From a virus: DNA of 52,958 nt. A model generated the notes under the pieces. It did no database searches and was not told where the DNA came from. It saw only the letters and a list, made by a program, of their open reading frames with translations. The first letter of the stretch is position 1; every line of letters starts with the position of its first letter. The stretch spans positions 1 through 52,958 of the IMG/VR virus record IMGVR_UViG_3300023199_000212. One strand, 5' to 3'. Shown here in pieces: positions 23,001 through 31,578 of this stretch. A program made the translations under genes and the position numbers.

Positions 23001-24670
23001 AGCCCCTGCGGCGCCAGCTCGACGCCCTCGGCCGCCAGCGAGCGGTCTTCGAGGAGTTCGCCCGCGCCGGTGACGACGTGAACAAGATCGCCTCCGCGCT
23101 CGACCGCGCGAAGACCGAGGGCGGCGAGTTCCTCGACAAGCTCGCCGAGCGCACGAAGAAGCTGCGCCGCGAGCTGAGCAAGACGAGCGAGGACGCGCGC
23201 ATCCTGCGCCTCGGACTCGCCAGCTCGCAGGGCGAGGACGTTGCGCGGGCCTATGACCAGCTCATCAAGCTCACCGGAGACAAGCAGAAGGAGCTGTTCG
23301 ACGCGCTCGACCTGAGCGAGGACGCGAAGAAGGCCCTCGCCTCCTCGCTCGCCAAGGGCCTCGACCTGCGCGATCGCGAGAAGGTGCTCGTGCAGCAGCT
23401 CGTCGAGCTGGACAGGGCGCGAGGCGAAGCGCACGGCCTCCTCAACGACCTGCGCGGCCAGACGGTGCAGCAGCTCGTGCGCGAGCTGGCGCTTCAGAAG
23501 CAGCTCGCGGCCGAGCAGCTCCACGCTGCCAACGAGCTGCAGGCGGCGCAGCTTGCCGCGCGGCTGGGAGGCCGCACCGAGACCGAGGCGCAGATCCTCT
23601 TCCTGCGGGCGCAGCTGGCCGCATCGCAGAGCGAGAAGGACACGCTGCGCTCCGAGTCGGCCGAGCGCGTGCTCGCACTGCAGAGGCTGCAGCAGCGAGG
23701 GCTGATCGAGCAGGCCGATGCGCTGGGTCTCGTCGCTGCGGAGGAAGAGGCACGCAAGGCGCGCCTGCAGCAGATCAGCCTCAAGCAGATCGAGATCGGC
23801 GAGGAGCTGCGGCGCCTCGGCGACGGCTCCTTCACGGCGGGCCTGCGGGCGGGCTTCGAGGACCTGCTTCGGCAGACCGACGAGTACCGCATCGGCCTGC
23901 AGACCGCCGCGGAGTTCGCGGACGGGCTCGCGGACGCGCTCGTCGATGCTCTCAACCAGCCGCAGGAAGCCGGGCAGATCATGCTCGACTTCTTCCGGAA
24001 CCTCGTCAACCAGATCATCGCCGAGTTCCTGCGCCTGCAGATCGTCAAGGTGCTCGCTGACCTGTTCGGCAACAACGAGCAGTCCAAGGGGCCCGGCCGC
24101 CTCACCCAGGACGCCATCACAGCGGGCATCACCCTCACGACGGCGATCCAGCTCGCGGGCAAGGGGCTCATCGCCGACGCGACCGCAGCGGCCGCGATCC
24201 TCGCCTCCGCGAGCCTCGGCGTCGGAGCGTACGGCGGCGGACTCATGACGCCGTTCGGCGCGGCGCGCGGCTATTCCTCCGGCGGCCGTGTCGGCATGCC
24301 GCGCCCGCGCGGGCTGCACCCGAGCGACACCGTGCCCGCGTGGCTGGCGCCGGGCGAGTACGTCCACCCGACGCGCGCCGTGGCCGCGTACGGCGCCGAC
24401 TTCATGGAGGCGATCCGCTCCCTCGCCATCCCGCCCTCGCTCGTGCGCGGGCTCATGCGAGGCGTGCGGCTCCCCGCGCCGCGCGTCCCGCGCGGGCCCG
24501 GCTTCGCCGAGGGCGGCCGCGTGCCGTCGCGTGCGCCCGGGGGCCGGGGCGAGATCGTCATCCGCACCGAAGAGGTCGTGAACGACGGACTGAGCCGCGA
24601 CACGCTGCGAGCGGTGAGCCCGGGCATCAAGCGGCCGCGCAACGTGGCTGAGCAGAAGGGGTTCTTCTAA
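20036..24670 (+). CDS. Tail tape measure protein, 1544 aa
   Basis: The longest gene in the window, directly after the tail chaperones. GTG 20036 follows the leader GCACCTTTTGAGAGAG. Residues 1-130 are Arg/Lys-rich helix; several hydrophobic segments follow (about 140-160, 470-500, 540-580); residues 600-1330 are long coiled-coil-like helices rich in Gln, Arg and Glu; and the C-terminus has a SSGGRVGMP and APGEYVHP region typical of tape measures. It sets tail length and is ejected at infection. No lytic transglycosylase domain is recognised. Confidence 0.93.
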   Translation: MVIDRGGLRYSIEVVSKNLAELKRFRSELRKTLTAQKNITREHVTAAKRASQLVRAEEQIKTARARTRRETARAAIEEAKLKAALGASRRRAIEVAIAQKRLAEAGARAAKAQLGLAGATRTGTRRLRSFNREAKKTEARANRIAFTFRRLIGIFAAFAAVRAVTRGIKDAVASGIQFNAFVEEATLGIQSLLVSAGQVFGPDGQMLTGMEAFAAAGAEATRQVELLRQEGLRTAATFKTLLDTFQIALGPGLAAGLNPDQVRKLTVRISQAASAIGLPQNQLSEEIRSILSGTIQQRTTRIAATLGITNEDIRRAKEAGKLVEFLDQKFAAFAVAGERSLSNLNVILSNLRDSFAKLVGTGTLGFFDALKERLNELKASLQGDDAQRFAESLDAGLQKLLDAFTEVAKDVGFGGLAEAFEAAVDIMASGLKLVVPLLKQAFALLDDILGVVSIVANVFSAINRVLGGALGFILRMVFLFRIVGGTLKSVVGLTRAAALQLNLMARASLRLSRRLAFAGVASKGLATSIGLGARLMRLLGIGTRLLSRGLKAALGPIGLILIGIELITDLFSSTKDEVEEVKEEANLTTLVMSDIPVVLLGTRKEAERVAKQIEKLRKESEKLRDQLEITEATSGLTGLARAVATVIEEAQDRLRREGESLRNENERNTSSLLQARATLIEMTDDAVRKLGVEKDTFEEIVSLVREAGVERGKLLQIDQRIALARSKLTVAEGREREKIQSQIQRLERQRLRLTDPGVFAVGRATSLERLDAQRKALQDQEKDAQAIFEAARARVRQENQIEALLSRQRDILTDISVLSDIIDEQLALQIANEAAKALQAGEVALQQLQLNVAAQEALAAAVDGTKLDQAEASARNAIAKTRAERDKELQHLDRNLVLLNASLATLGEGVEFEQARERLAARIAQLAEEKNLKERQYIALLALEDAKLRSILRQQREAANRPGVLEAALAGRRRDGGIVRGETQGEALEPLRRQLDALGRQRAVFEEFARAGDDVNKIASALDRAKTEGGEFLDKLAERTKKLRRELSKTSEDARILRLGLASSQGEDVARAYDQLIKLTGDKQKELFDALDLSEDAKKALASSLAKGLDLRDREKVLVQQLVELDRARGEAHGLLNDLRGQTVQQLVRELALQKQLAAEQLHAANELQAAQLAARLGGRTETEAQILFLRAQLAASQSEKDTLRSESAERVLALQRLQQRGLIEQADALGLVAAEEEARKARLQQISLKQIEIGEELRRLGDGSFTAGLRAGFEDLLRQTDEYRIGLQTAAEFADGLADALVDALNQPQEAGQIMLDFFRNLVNQIIAEFLRLQIVKVLADLFGNNEQSKGPGRLTQDAITAGITLTTAIQLAGKGLIADATAAAAILASASLGVGAYGGGLMTPFGAARGYSSGGRVGMPRPRGLHPSDTVPAWLAPGEYVHPTRAVAAYGADFMEAIRSLAIPPSLVRGLMRGVRLPAPRVPRGPGFAEGGRVPSRAPGGRGEIVIRTEEVVNDGLSRDTLRAVSPGIKRPRNVAEQKGFF

Positions 24671-25308
24671 TGCCGAGCACCACGGACAAGTTCGCGTTCC
24701 ACCTCAAGGGCAAGCGCGGCGCCTTCGAGACCTACCGCCCCGCGCAGCGCCGCGTCAGCAGCGCGCGCAGCGGCAAGAAGTTCGTGCTCGTGCGAGGCGA
24801 CCGCCTGCAGTACGAGCTGGAGGCGAAGGTCGCCTTCCCGCAGCCGGGCAATAACGAGAGCGACCTGATCGACTTCATCAAGTTCGTCGACGACCACAAG
24901 GCGCTGGCGTTCCTCGTCATGCCCTACACGGGCGACAGCATGCGCCGGGAGACCACCGGTTACGTCGCCACGGCGGGCCAGACGGACTTCGTCTTCCACC
25001 ACAAGCACCTCGAGCCCTCGACGCTGGTCGTCACCAAGGACGGAGTGCCGCAGAGCGGGGCGACGCTGATCGACAACAACGACGCCCCGAAGGGGCGCAT
25101 CGCTGCTTGCACCGGCGGCGAGACCGTCGTCATCACGGCCCTCTTCTACGTGCCCTGCGTGTTCCTGGAGAACCCGCTCGAGGACGGCGAGGGCCTCGGC
25201 GACGACGCGCTGCTCCTGAACGCTCCGCGCGAGTACGACATCAAGATCATCGAGACGGGCCCCGGCGACCGCTTCGTCGACCCGAGCACCGCACCGACGG
25301 GGGTCTAG
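24670..25308 (+). CDS. Minor tail / distal tail protein, 212 aa
   Basis: 212 residues, overlapping the tape-measure stop by one base (TAATG). It is beta-rich, with an N-terminal region FAFHLKGKRGAFETYRP and a second half beginning TTGYVATAGQTDFVFHHK, suggesting two small beta domains. Its place between the tape measure and the gpL-like gene matches the distal-tail or gpM-like protein of lambda-type tails. Family assignment (possibly DUF2460-like) is inference. Confidence 0.6.
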   Translation: MPSTTDKFAFHLKGKRGAFETYRPAQRRVSSARSGKKFVLVRGDRLQYELEAKVAFPQPGNNESDLIDFIKFVDDHKALAFLVMPYTGDSMRRETTGYVATAGQTDFVFHHKHLEPSTLVVTKDGVPQSGATLIDNNDAPKGRIAACTGGETVVITALFYVPCVFLENPLEDGEGLGDDALLLNAPREYDIKIIETGPGDRFVDPSTAPTGV

Positions 25309-25310
25309 CC

Positions 25311-25949
25311 GTGCTTGATCTCGACACCACGTTCCTGCAGGCCCTTCGCCGCGACCAGATCGACGACCTCTTCGTGCTGGCCGAGCTGACGCCGCCGGAG
25401 ATCTCGAAGCTCCCGAAGCAGTACCTGAGCATGATCCACCGCTCGATCACCTGGGGCGGGCAGGTCTACACGATCACGGACGGCACGTTCTCGACGATCG
25501 GCTCCACGGTCGATCAGGAGCCGCCTCGCGCCAACATCACGTTCGCGAACCTCGACGGCTCGTGGTTCGAGGCGCTGAACAAGAACAAGGACACGCTCAA
25601 CGGCGGCGAGCTGATCATCCGCATGGTCTTCGCCAGCGTCGATCCGAGCGACCCCGACGTGCGCGCGAAGAGCCAGCTCACCGAGGGTCCGTACGTCCTG
25701 TCCGGCGCGAAGCTCGACGACGAGGCCGTGTCCATCGGCTTCGGGCTCTCGGCAGACGTGCTCAAGTTCAAGTTCCCCGCGCTGCTGGCGCGCGCTCGCA
25801 GGTGCCCCTTCATCTACAAGGGGCCGTACTGCAAGAGCACGAGCACGCTGCCCACTTGCGCAAAGACCATCTCGGACTGCGCCATCCGGCACAAGAACGT
25901 GCTCCGGTTCGGAGCGTGGCCGTTCACCGACGCGAGGCTCCTGGGCTGA
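25311..25949 (+). CDS. Minor tail protein L-like with C-terminal Cys cluster
   Basis: 212 residues from GTG 25311. The N-terminal beta domain (ISKLPKQYLSMIHRSITWGG...) leads to a C-terminal segment RRCPFIYKGPYCKSTSTLPT then CAKTISDCAIRHKN, closely following the lambda gpL pattern that binds a [4Fe-4S] cluster through four Cys. It ends NVLRFGAWPF, again like gpL. It joins the tail tip to the J-like hub. The stop overlaps the next ATG (TGATG). Confidence 0.8.
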   Translation: MLDLDTTFLQALRRDQIDDLFVLAELTPPEISKLPKQYLSMIHRSITWGGQVYTITDGTFSTIGSTVDQEPPRANITFANLDGSWFEALNKNKDTLNGGELIIRMVFASVDPSDPDVRAKSQLTEGPYVLSGAKLDDEAVSIGFGLSADVLKFKFPALLARARRCPFIYKGPYCKSTSTLPTCAKTISDCAIRHKNVLRFGAWPFTDARLLG

Positions 25950-28828
25950 TGCTGCTTGCACTCGAACCCTTCTCCATCATCGCGATCATCGCCTTCGCCG
26001 TCTCGATCGGCACGACGATCTACCTCGCCAACCAGAAGCAGCCCGGTCGCGGCGACGAGGGCTCGAGGTTCGGCCTCAGGGCGAACAAGGCCGACCCCGC
26101 CGACCCCGCGCCGTGGGTGGCCGGGCGCCCGCGCTGGGCGCCGCCGCTCCTGTCGCGCTGGCTGGAGCAGGAGAACCTCAACAGCTTCTCGGCCACCAAT
26201 GACAAGCCGTGGGTGAACCTGCTGCTCGACACGGGCGTCGGCCGCAACCACGGCGGCGACCTGAGCGTGTGGCTCGACAAGACCCCGATCTACGAGGAGG
26301 TCAACGAGGCCAGCAGCGTCGGCGAGCGCCGCCTGGTCGACGTGAAGGGCGATCGCAAGGAGTGGTTCTTCTCGCGGCTCAACGTGCAGGCCGACGGCAC
26401 GATCGTGCTTCTGGACGGCGTGCCGTACGGCGCGGCCCGGGGATCGACGCTCGACGAGACCGCCGTCGAGGGCGTCACGACGCGGGCCGTGACGCGCACC
26501 TACAAGCCCAAGCTCTTCCAGACGGGCAGCCTCTTCACGCAGACGGATCAGGTCAACGCGGGCTTCTACGTCCCCGACAACATCTTCTACGAGTTCGAGT
26601 CGATTCGCATCAGCGTAACGATCAAGCGCGTGAAGACTCTCTTCTGGTGGATCGACGACGACTACGAGCCGATCGAGCGCCAGCTTCTCCCCGACGAATG
26701 GGAGATGAAGACCGAGAAGTGGACGGGGCGCAAGTACATCGTCGTGAACGACAAGGTCGAGGAGCGCGTCCGTGCGGACGACGACCTCGGCAAGAACCGT
26801 CAGTACGAGGTCACCGAGTTCCGCTTCACCTTCGACCAGCACGAAGCTGGTGGGAAGCCGATCGCCCCGTTCACGCTGATCACCGACGACAACACGCTCA
26901 AGAGCCGTGCGGTCTTCGACGACGCGGTTCCCAGCGGAACGGTCACGGCTCACTTCCGCAGCCTCCCGTTCGGATTCGAGGTCGAGACCAACTTCTCCAC
27001 GGGCGCGATCGATCAGGATCCGCTCGACATCGGACAGGGCGTGCGCTCGTCTCGCGTCGTGGGGCTGCAGCTCTCCCAGGCCACGCTCCGGCGCTTCACG
27101 ACCAGCCGCGAGGTTGACGACATCCTCGTCGGGATCAGCTCAGGGCAGGGGGGCTTCTACAACCAGGGCAAGAAGGGCACTGGCGGCATCACGCGCAAGG
27201 TGCGCATCCGCCTGCGCGAGGTCGGCGCGCCGGACGTGCCCGCGAAAAAGGGCTTCCTCTCCGGCCTCTACGACCCGAGCACCGGCTGGGTCGACATGCT
27301 GTTCGACGGCAAGGAGCAGCTGCCGCTCTACGGACACAAGGTCGGCGGGCTCGCGCGCTGGGCGTTCAAGATCTCCACGGGCCTGCAGGGGCGCAACGCC
27401 AAGGCCAATCCGATCAGCCTCCTCGGCTCCGCGATCAGGAAGGTGCTGTTCGGCGAGACGCCCGCGCTGCCGCGCGCGAAGTACGAGGTCGAGGTCGTGC
27501 GCGTGTCTGAGGACTTCTCGTCCGGCACCAGCGGCGCCGACGAGCTGTTCTTCGAGAGCATCACGGAGATCGACCACCAGACGTTCTCGTTCCCGCGGCG
27601 CTCGATGCTGCACGTCCGGTTCCGCGAGGACTCCGGGCTCGAGTCGGAGCCCGAGGTCGAGGTCCAGTTCAAGGCGAAGAAGTGCCCCATCTACAAGGGC
27701 ACGTTCCACGTCACCCGCGAGGAGCAGTACGCGCGCTGGCTCGCCGAACGTACCGCGCCGACGGAGATCCTCCTGCCGGACGGCACGGTCCTCACGACCG
27801 GTGGGGGGCTCATCGACCCGTCGCAGTTCGTCTACGACCCGGACCTCAAGGAGGCGCGCTTCGACCGCAAGTGGACCCGGAATCCCGTCTGGATCGGCTG
27901 CGAGGCCATCCTCGACGACCTGGCGGGCGGCGGTGTGGTCGGCTTCTCGGCGCACAAGCACATCAACTGGGAGAGCGCGAAGGCCGCCGCGGACTTCTGC
28001 GACGAGCTGGTCTGGGCCTTCGGCATCCGAGACGTGCGCTCCGAGTGCGACATCGTATTCGTGAAGGAGGAGAGCCTCTACGGCGCGCTCACGAAGATCT
28101 TCGCGGGCAGCGAGGTTCTTCCCGTGCTCGACCGCGGCCAGTGGCACTTCCCGTTCGACACGGATGCGACCGACCCGGCGCCGGTCACCGACCCGCTCAC
28201 CGGGCAGGCCTTCACGATCACGGACGACGACATCGCGGACGAGGAAAACGGCAGGCCCGTCGACGGAATCACCTTCCAGGAGAAGGAGATCGACGACATC
28301 GCCACCGATTTCGTGATCATCTTCCCCGACGAGGAGGCCGGGTTCGACAAGAACGCGGACCCCGTGTACCTCCCGGCCAAGGGCGAGAACTTCACGCGCC
28401 GCTTCATCAAGCAGATCGAGTTCCCCGGCGTGCGACGCCGCTGGCAGGCCGAGCGCGTCGCGCTCAAGACGCAGGAGAACGAGCTGAACAACCAGAAGTT
28501 CGCCTCGATCCGCGTCAACAACCTCTATCCGGCCATCCTCCAGCCGGGCGACGTGATCGTGTGCGACTCGCCCAGCTCCGGCGTCGAGGGCCAGAAGGTC
28601 ATGGTGGTCGAGCGCCGCGGCGGCAGCAACCACCGGATGGAGCTGAAGGTGCTCATCCTCGGCGCCAGCAAGCCGCACCACGGCGGTTTTCAGGGCCCGA
28701 GCGGTGGCGTCGTCCCCGGCCTGCGCCCGCCGAGCGGCACGACGGTCGCCTTCTCGGGTGTGTCTACGTCCTCTGTCCAGACAGCAAGCGCGCCCAAGTC
28801 GTTTATAACGAGTGTAGAGGAGGCGTAG
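25949..28828 (+). CDS. Tail tip / central hub protein (gpJ-like)
   Basis: 959 residues from ATG 25949. A hydrophobic N-terminal segment (residues 8-27, FSIIAIIAFAVSIGTTIYLA) is followed by a large multidomain hub. The region around residues 760-860 (ITDDDIADEENGRPVDGITF, VIIFPDEEAGF) resembles the Phage-tail_3/J central domain, and an INHxGWESAK-type stretch precedes it. It would form the trimeric tail hub that contacts the receptor or carries fibres. Order TMP-M-L-J matches lambda, without recognisable K (NlpC) and I genes. Confidence 0.75.
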   Translation: MLLALEPFSIIAIIAFAVSIGTTIYLANQKQPGRGDEGSRFGLRANKADPADPAPWVAGRPRWAPPLLSRWLEQENLNSFSATNDKPWVNLLLDTGVGRNHGGDLSVWLDKTPIYEEVNEASSVGERRLVDVKGDRKEWFFSRLNVQADGTIVLLDGVPYGAARGSTLDETAVEGVTTRAVTRTYKPKLFQTGSLFTQTDQVNAGFYVPDNIFYEFESIRISVTIKRVKTLFWWIDDDYEPIERQLLPDEWEMKTEKWTGRKYIVVNDKVEERVRADDDLGKNRQYEVTEFRFTFDQHEAGGKPIAPFTLITDDNTLKSRAVFDDAVPSGTVTAHFRSLPFGFEVETNFSTGAIDQDPLDIGQGVRSSRVVGLQLSQATLRRFTTSREVDDILVGISSGQGGFYNQGKKGTGGITRKVRIRLREVGAPDVPAKKGFLSGLYDPSTGWVDMLFDGKEQLPLYGHKVGGLARWAFKISTGLQGRNAKANPISLLGSAIRKVLFGETPALPRAKYEVEVVRVSEDFSSGTSGADELFFESITEIDHQTFSFPRRSMLHVRFREDSGLESEPEVEVQFKAKKCPIYKGTFHVTREEQYARWLAERTAPTEILLPDGTVLTTGGGLIDPSQFVYDPDLKEARFDRKWTRNPVWIGCEAILDDLAGGGVVGFSAHKHINWESAKAAADFCDELVWAFGIRDVRSECDIVFVKEESLYGALTKIFAGSEVLPVLDRGQWHFPFDTDATDPAPVTDPLTGQAFTITDDDIADEENGRPVDGITFQEKEIDDIATDFVIIFPDEEAGFDKNADPVYLPAKGENFTRRFIKQIEFPGVRRRWQAERVALKTQENELNNQKFASIRVNNLYPAILQPGDVIVCDSPSSGVEGQKVMVVERRGGSNHRMELKVLILGASKPHHGGFQGPSGGVVPGLRPPSGTTVAFSGVSTSSVQTASAPKSFITSVEEA

Positions 28829-30502
28829 TTGCCGCGCGTTCGGATCCACTTCACCCCGCTCGACAGCGTCGCGCACCAGCGCGAGGTCGAGGTCGAGGTG
28901 CAAGGTGACCCCAGCACCCGAGAGCCGGTGGGGCGGATCTCGCGCGACAACCCGATCCTCGCGACGCTCCCCGACGACGGCAAGTCGCGCATCTTCACCG
29001 TGTGGGTGATCGGCGACAACGGCAACCGCATCGCAGGCAGCGCCACGCGCTACAGGTACATCCCGAGGATCACTCCGGCGCAGGAGACGAAGCTGCCGGA
29101 CGTGTCCGAGCTACCGGACCTGGCGCTGGAGCAGGACGGGCCTGCTGTGAATGTGCCGATCGACCCGCCCTCGCTCCCGGCCGCCGAGGAGCAGGAGATC
29201 GAGGTCGAGGTCCGCGTCGCGCCGGAGACCACGAGCGACCCCGCGGAGGCGCTCGAGGTCGGCTCGACGACCACCGCGCCGTCGATCTCCGTGCCGGTGC
29301 AGCCGGAGGCGGACGAGCAGGCGGTCTTCTACCGCTACCACAACGTCAACAGCGGCCAGAAGACGGACTGGAAGAAGCAGACCGTGCTCGTCTGCGACCC
29401 CGCGGAGTACGCGAAGGTCGAGGACTTCAAGGAGGGCTGGGGCAGCGTCGCGATCGAGAACATCCTCGGGCTGCCGAGCGCGGCGGTCACGGGCGGCGGC
29501 CTCAACCTCGAGCTGGCCGACGCGCCGTCTCCGTTCGCCAGCCCCGGCAACGGCGGCTTCCCCGACTCCCCGTTCGCGAGCGGCGGCCCCTCGCCGTTCT
29601 CGATCAAGGCGAAGATGCCCTACTCGCGCTTCGAGCTGCCCGAGGTCGATGCGGGCGCCTGCCACGAGTTCTTCCCGCAGACCTGGCCGGAGCTGGACGT
29701 GCAGGGCCACGCCCCGAACCGCAGCCCGTTCGCCAGCGGCGAGCCGAACCCGTTCGCGTCCGAGGGACGCGCGTGTGACATCAACCCGTTCGCCAGCCGG
29801 GACGACGCGTCGCCCCTGCGGGTGACCGAGGAGATCCAGGTCGCGAAGGACGACATCGAGCCCCTGCGGCCGTACCGCCCCGTGAAGCCCGGCCAGCGCG
29901 TCATCGCACAGCGCCACAAGTCGCGAATCACGGTCTGGGGCTGGCGCTACCGGGCGTGGCGCCTGCGCCGGTACTGGTGGTGGCGCCGCATCCTCAACAA
30001 GAAGTGGGAGTGGTACCTCGACTGGGACCCGCTGGGCGGTGCAGGAACCACGCAGCTCGTCACTCTTCCGGCCGAGATCGTCACCGTCGTCGCCGAGCCG
30101 ATCGTGGAGGTCTCCGTGGTCGATACCGCGGGGGCGATCGCGACCGTCTCGTACGACGTGCATACGGACTGGATCTCGGGCAGCCAGATCAACGTGGCGG
30201 TCGTGCAGAAGGAGCGCGCTGAGGTGGCGGCCGCTGGCGGGGCGTGGTCTCACATCTTCGCGAAGCCCTTCGGCAATCCGCCGCAGATGGCGTTCGGCCC
30301 GAGCGGAGTCAATCCCTCGTACGCGGGCTTCGAGACCGTCACGCCCAACGACGCTTCCGGCTACCTCATGTTCCCCGGCGGCCCCGGCAACGAAGGGCCG
30401 CAGCCCGACTCGGGCAACGTTCACCTGCACATCCACGGCGATCCCTTGCCGCAGTCCGCAGGCGGCACCCTGCGACTGCTCCTCCAGGCAATGGGCGCCT
30501 AG
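28829..30502 (+). CDS. Virion-associated protein with repeated PFAS motifs, 557 aa
   Basis: Starts at TTG 28829 one base after the J-like stop, with GAGGAGG upstream. Residues 1-75 form a beta domain (REVEVEVQGDP...RIFTVWVIGDN), then a Glu/Pro-rich linker. Between residues about 235 and 325, six (S/N)PFAS or SPFS motifs are separated by Gly-rich stretches. A Trp/Arg-rich segment (about 370-400) and a beta-rich C-terminal domain with HLHIHGDPLP follow. No family recognised. Being coupled to the J-like gene it is probably a tail-tip or fibre-attachment protein. Confidence 0.6.
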   Translation: MPRVRIHFTPLDSVAHQREVEVEVQGDPSTREPVGRISRDNPILATLPDDGKSRIFTVWVIGDNGNRIAGSATRYRYIPRITPAQETKLPDVSELPDLALEQDGPAVNVPIDPPSLPAAEEQEIEVEVRVAPETTSDPAEALEVGSTTTAPSISVPVQPEADEQAVFYRYHNVNSGQKTDWKKQTVLVCDPAEYAKVEDFKEGWGSVAIENILGLPSAAVTGGGLNLELADAPSPFASPGNGGFPDSPFASGGPSPFSIKAKMPYSRFELPEVDAGACHEFFPQTWPELDVQGHAPNRSPFASGEPNPFASEGRACDINPFASRDDASPLRVTEEIQVAKDDIEPLRPYRPVKPGQRVIAQRHKSRITVWGWRYRAWRLRRYWWWRRILNKKWEWYLDWDPLGGAGTTQLVTLPAEIVTVVAEPIVEVSVVDTAGAIATVSYDVHTDWISGSQINVAVVQKERAEVAAAGGAWSHIFAKPFGNPPQMAFGPSGVNPSYAGFETVTPNDASGYLMFPGGPGNEGPQPDSGNVHLHIHGDPLPQSAGGTLRLLLQAMGA

Positions 30503-30521
30503 CACCTTTTGGAGAGACACC

Positions 30522-31460
30522 ATGGCCGACTACCAGATCCCGACGATCGACACCACCGACAATCCGTCGTCCGGGCAGGAGATGCGCGACGCCCTCCTCA
30601 AGCTCATCAACGACATCGACATCCTCAAGCGCAGCGGCCTGGGCGACGTGATCACGACGCTCATCGCGGGCGGGCTGCAGGCCGAGGACGTGGGCGGCCG
30701 GATCCTGTTCAAGGTCGTGCGCTCCGACCAGTCCGAGCACCCGGCGCTCGCGGGCGAGTACCTCCTGCGCGACCAGCTCGACTTCGCCAAGTTCGCCGTG
30801 AAGCAGTTCCGCGTCGAGGACAAGGACACGGGCTCGCTGCTCCCGGTGGCGAACGGGAACGCGGGCCTGATCGAGCGCGACTCGAGCCTACTGCGCCTCG
30901 TGGTCGGCGCGGACGCGGGCCAGAAACGTCTGTACCTCGGCGGCATGGACGTGGACGGCGCGCACTACCGGCGCATGCCGGTGACCGTGCATTCCGCGCC
31001 CGGCGAGGTGGCGCTCCACGGGCTGTCCGAGCCTCTCTTCGACGACGGCGCGGACGAGGCCAAGTTCACGACGGCCTCGATCCCGCAGGAGTGGCTCTCG
31101 GGCATCGACCCGAAGCTGGAGGCGCTCGTGCGCCTCAACGAGGCCGCGGGCGAGAGCGACGGCGACTCCATCGACTTCCAGACGGACTACGTCGCGGCCG
31201 TCGTGGGCTCCGGGACGTTCAACGGCACGACCACCAACGCCACGGGCGTCGGCGTGATCGGGGCCTCCGGCACGGCGCAGGGCACCCTCCACCGCGTCCT
31301 GATCGACCTGCCGCGGGCGGACCTCCAGAACCCGCTGGGCGCCGGGCGCGTCATCCACGGCACCCTCAAGCGAAACGGGCTCACCAACGTCGGCGGCGTG
31401 CTCCTCCACGCTCTGCACCTGCTGGTGCCGTGCTACGGGGCCGTCGATCACGAGATCTAG
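30522..31460 (+). CDS. Putative virion structural protein, 312 aa
   Basis: 312 residues from ATG 30522, behind the leader AGCACCTTTTGGAGAG. It begins with a helical region (EMRDALLKLINDIDILK), then a beta-rich part with Gly-rich turns, and a C-terminal jelly-roll-like domain (VAAVVGSGTFNGTTTNATGV, GVLLHALHLLVPCYG). It is the last gene of the structural transcript, followed by a terminator hairpin. A fibre or appendage role is inferred from position. Confidence 0.55.
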   Translation: MADYQIPTIDTTDNPSSGQEMRDALLKLINDIDILKRSGLGDVITTLIAGGLQAEDVGGRILFKVVRSDQSEHPALAGEYLLRDQLDFAKFAVKQFRVEDKDTGSLLPVANGNAGLIERDSSLLRLVVGADAGQKRLYLGGMDVDGAHYRRMPVTVHSAPGEVALHGLSEPLFDDGADEAKFTTASIPQEWLSGIDPKLEALVRLNEAAGESDGDSIDFQTDYVAAVVGSGTFNGTTTNATGVGVIGASGTAQGTLHRVLIDLPRADLQNPLGAGRVIHGTLKRNGLTNVGGVLLHALHLLVPCYGAVDHEI

Positions 31461-31498
31461 CCGCTCCCCGCCTCATCGGGCGGTTGCCTCCTCCTCTC

Positions 31499-31522
31499 AG
31501 GGCGCCTCTTCGGGGGCGCCCT
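31499..31522 (+). terminator. Terminator hairpin at the end of the structural block
   Basis: AGGGCGCC (31499-31506) pairs with GGCGCCCT (31515-31522) around an 8-base loop, followed by CTTCTTGG. It ends the long plus-strand structural unit before the OLD gene. Confidence 0.65.
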
Positions 31523-31564
31523 CTTCTTGGGCGCGAGGACGGGGCCAGCGTGGCTCCCGTTGTC

Positions 31565-31578
31565 TATACTCACTGGAC
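31565..31578 (+). promoter_or_regulatory. -10 element directly before the OLD-family gene
   Basis: TATACT (31565-31570) followed by CACTGGAC and the ATG at 31579 gives an almost leaderless start; no good -35 is seen. The TATACT-x-TGGAC context resembles that before the gene at 38138. Confidence 0.4.
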
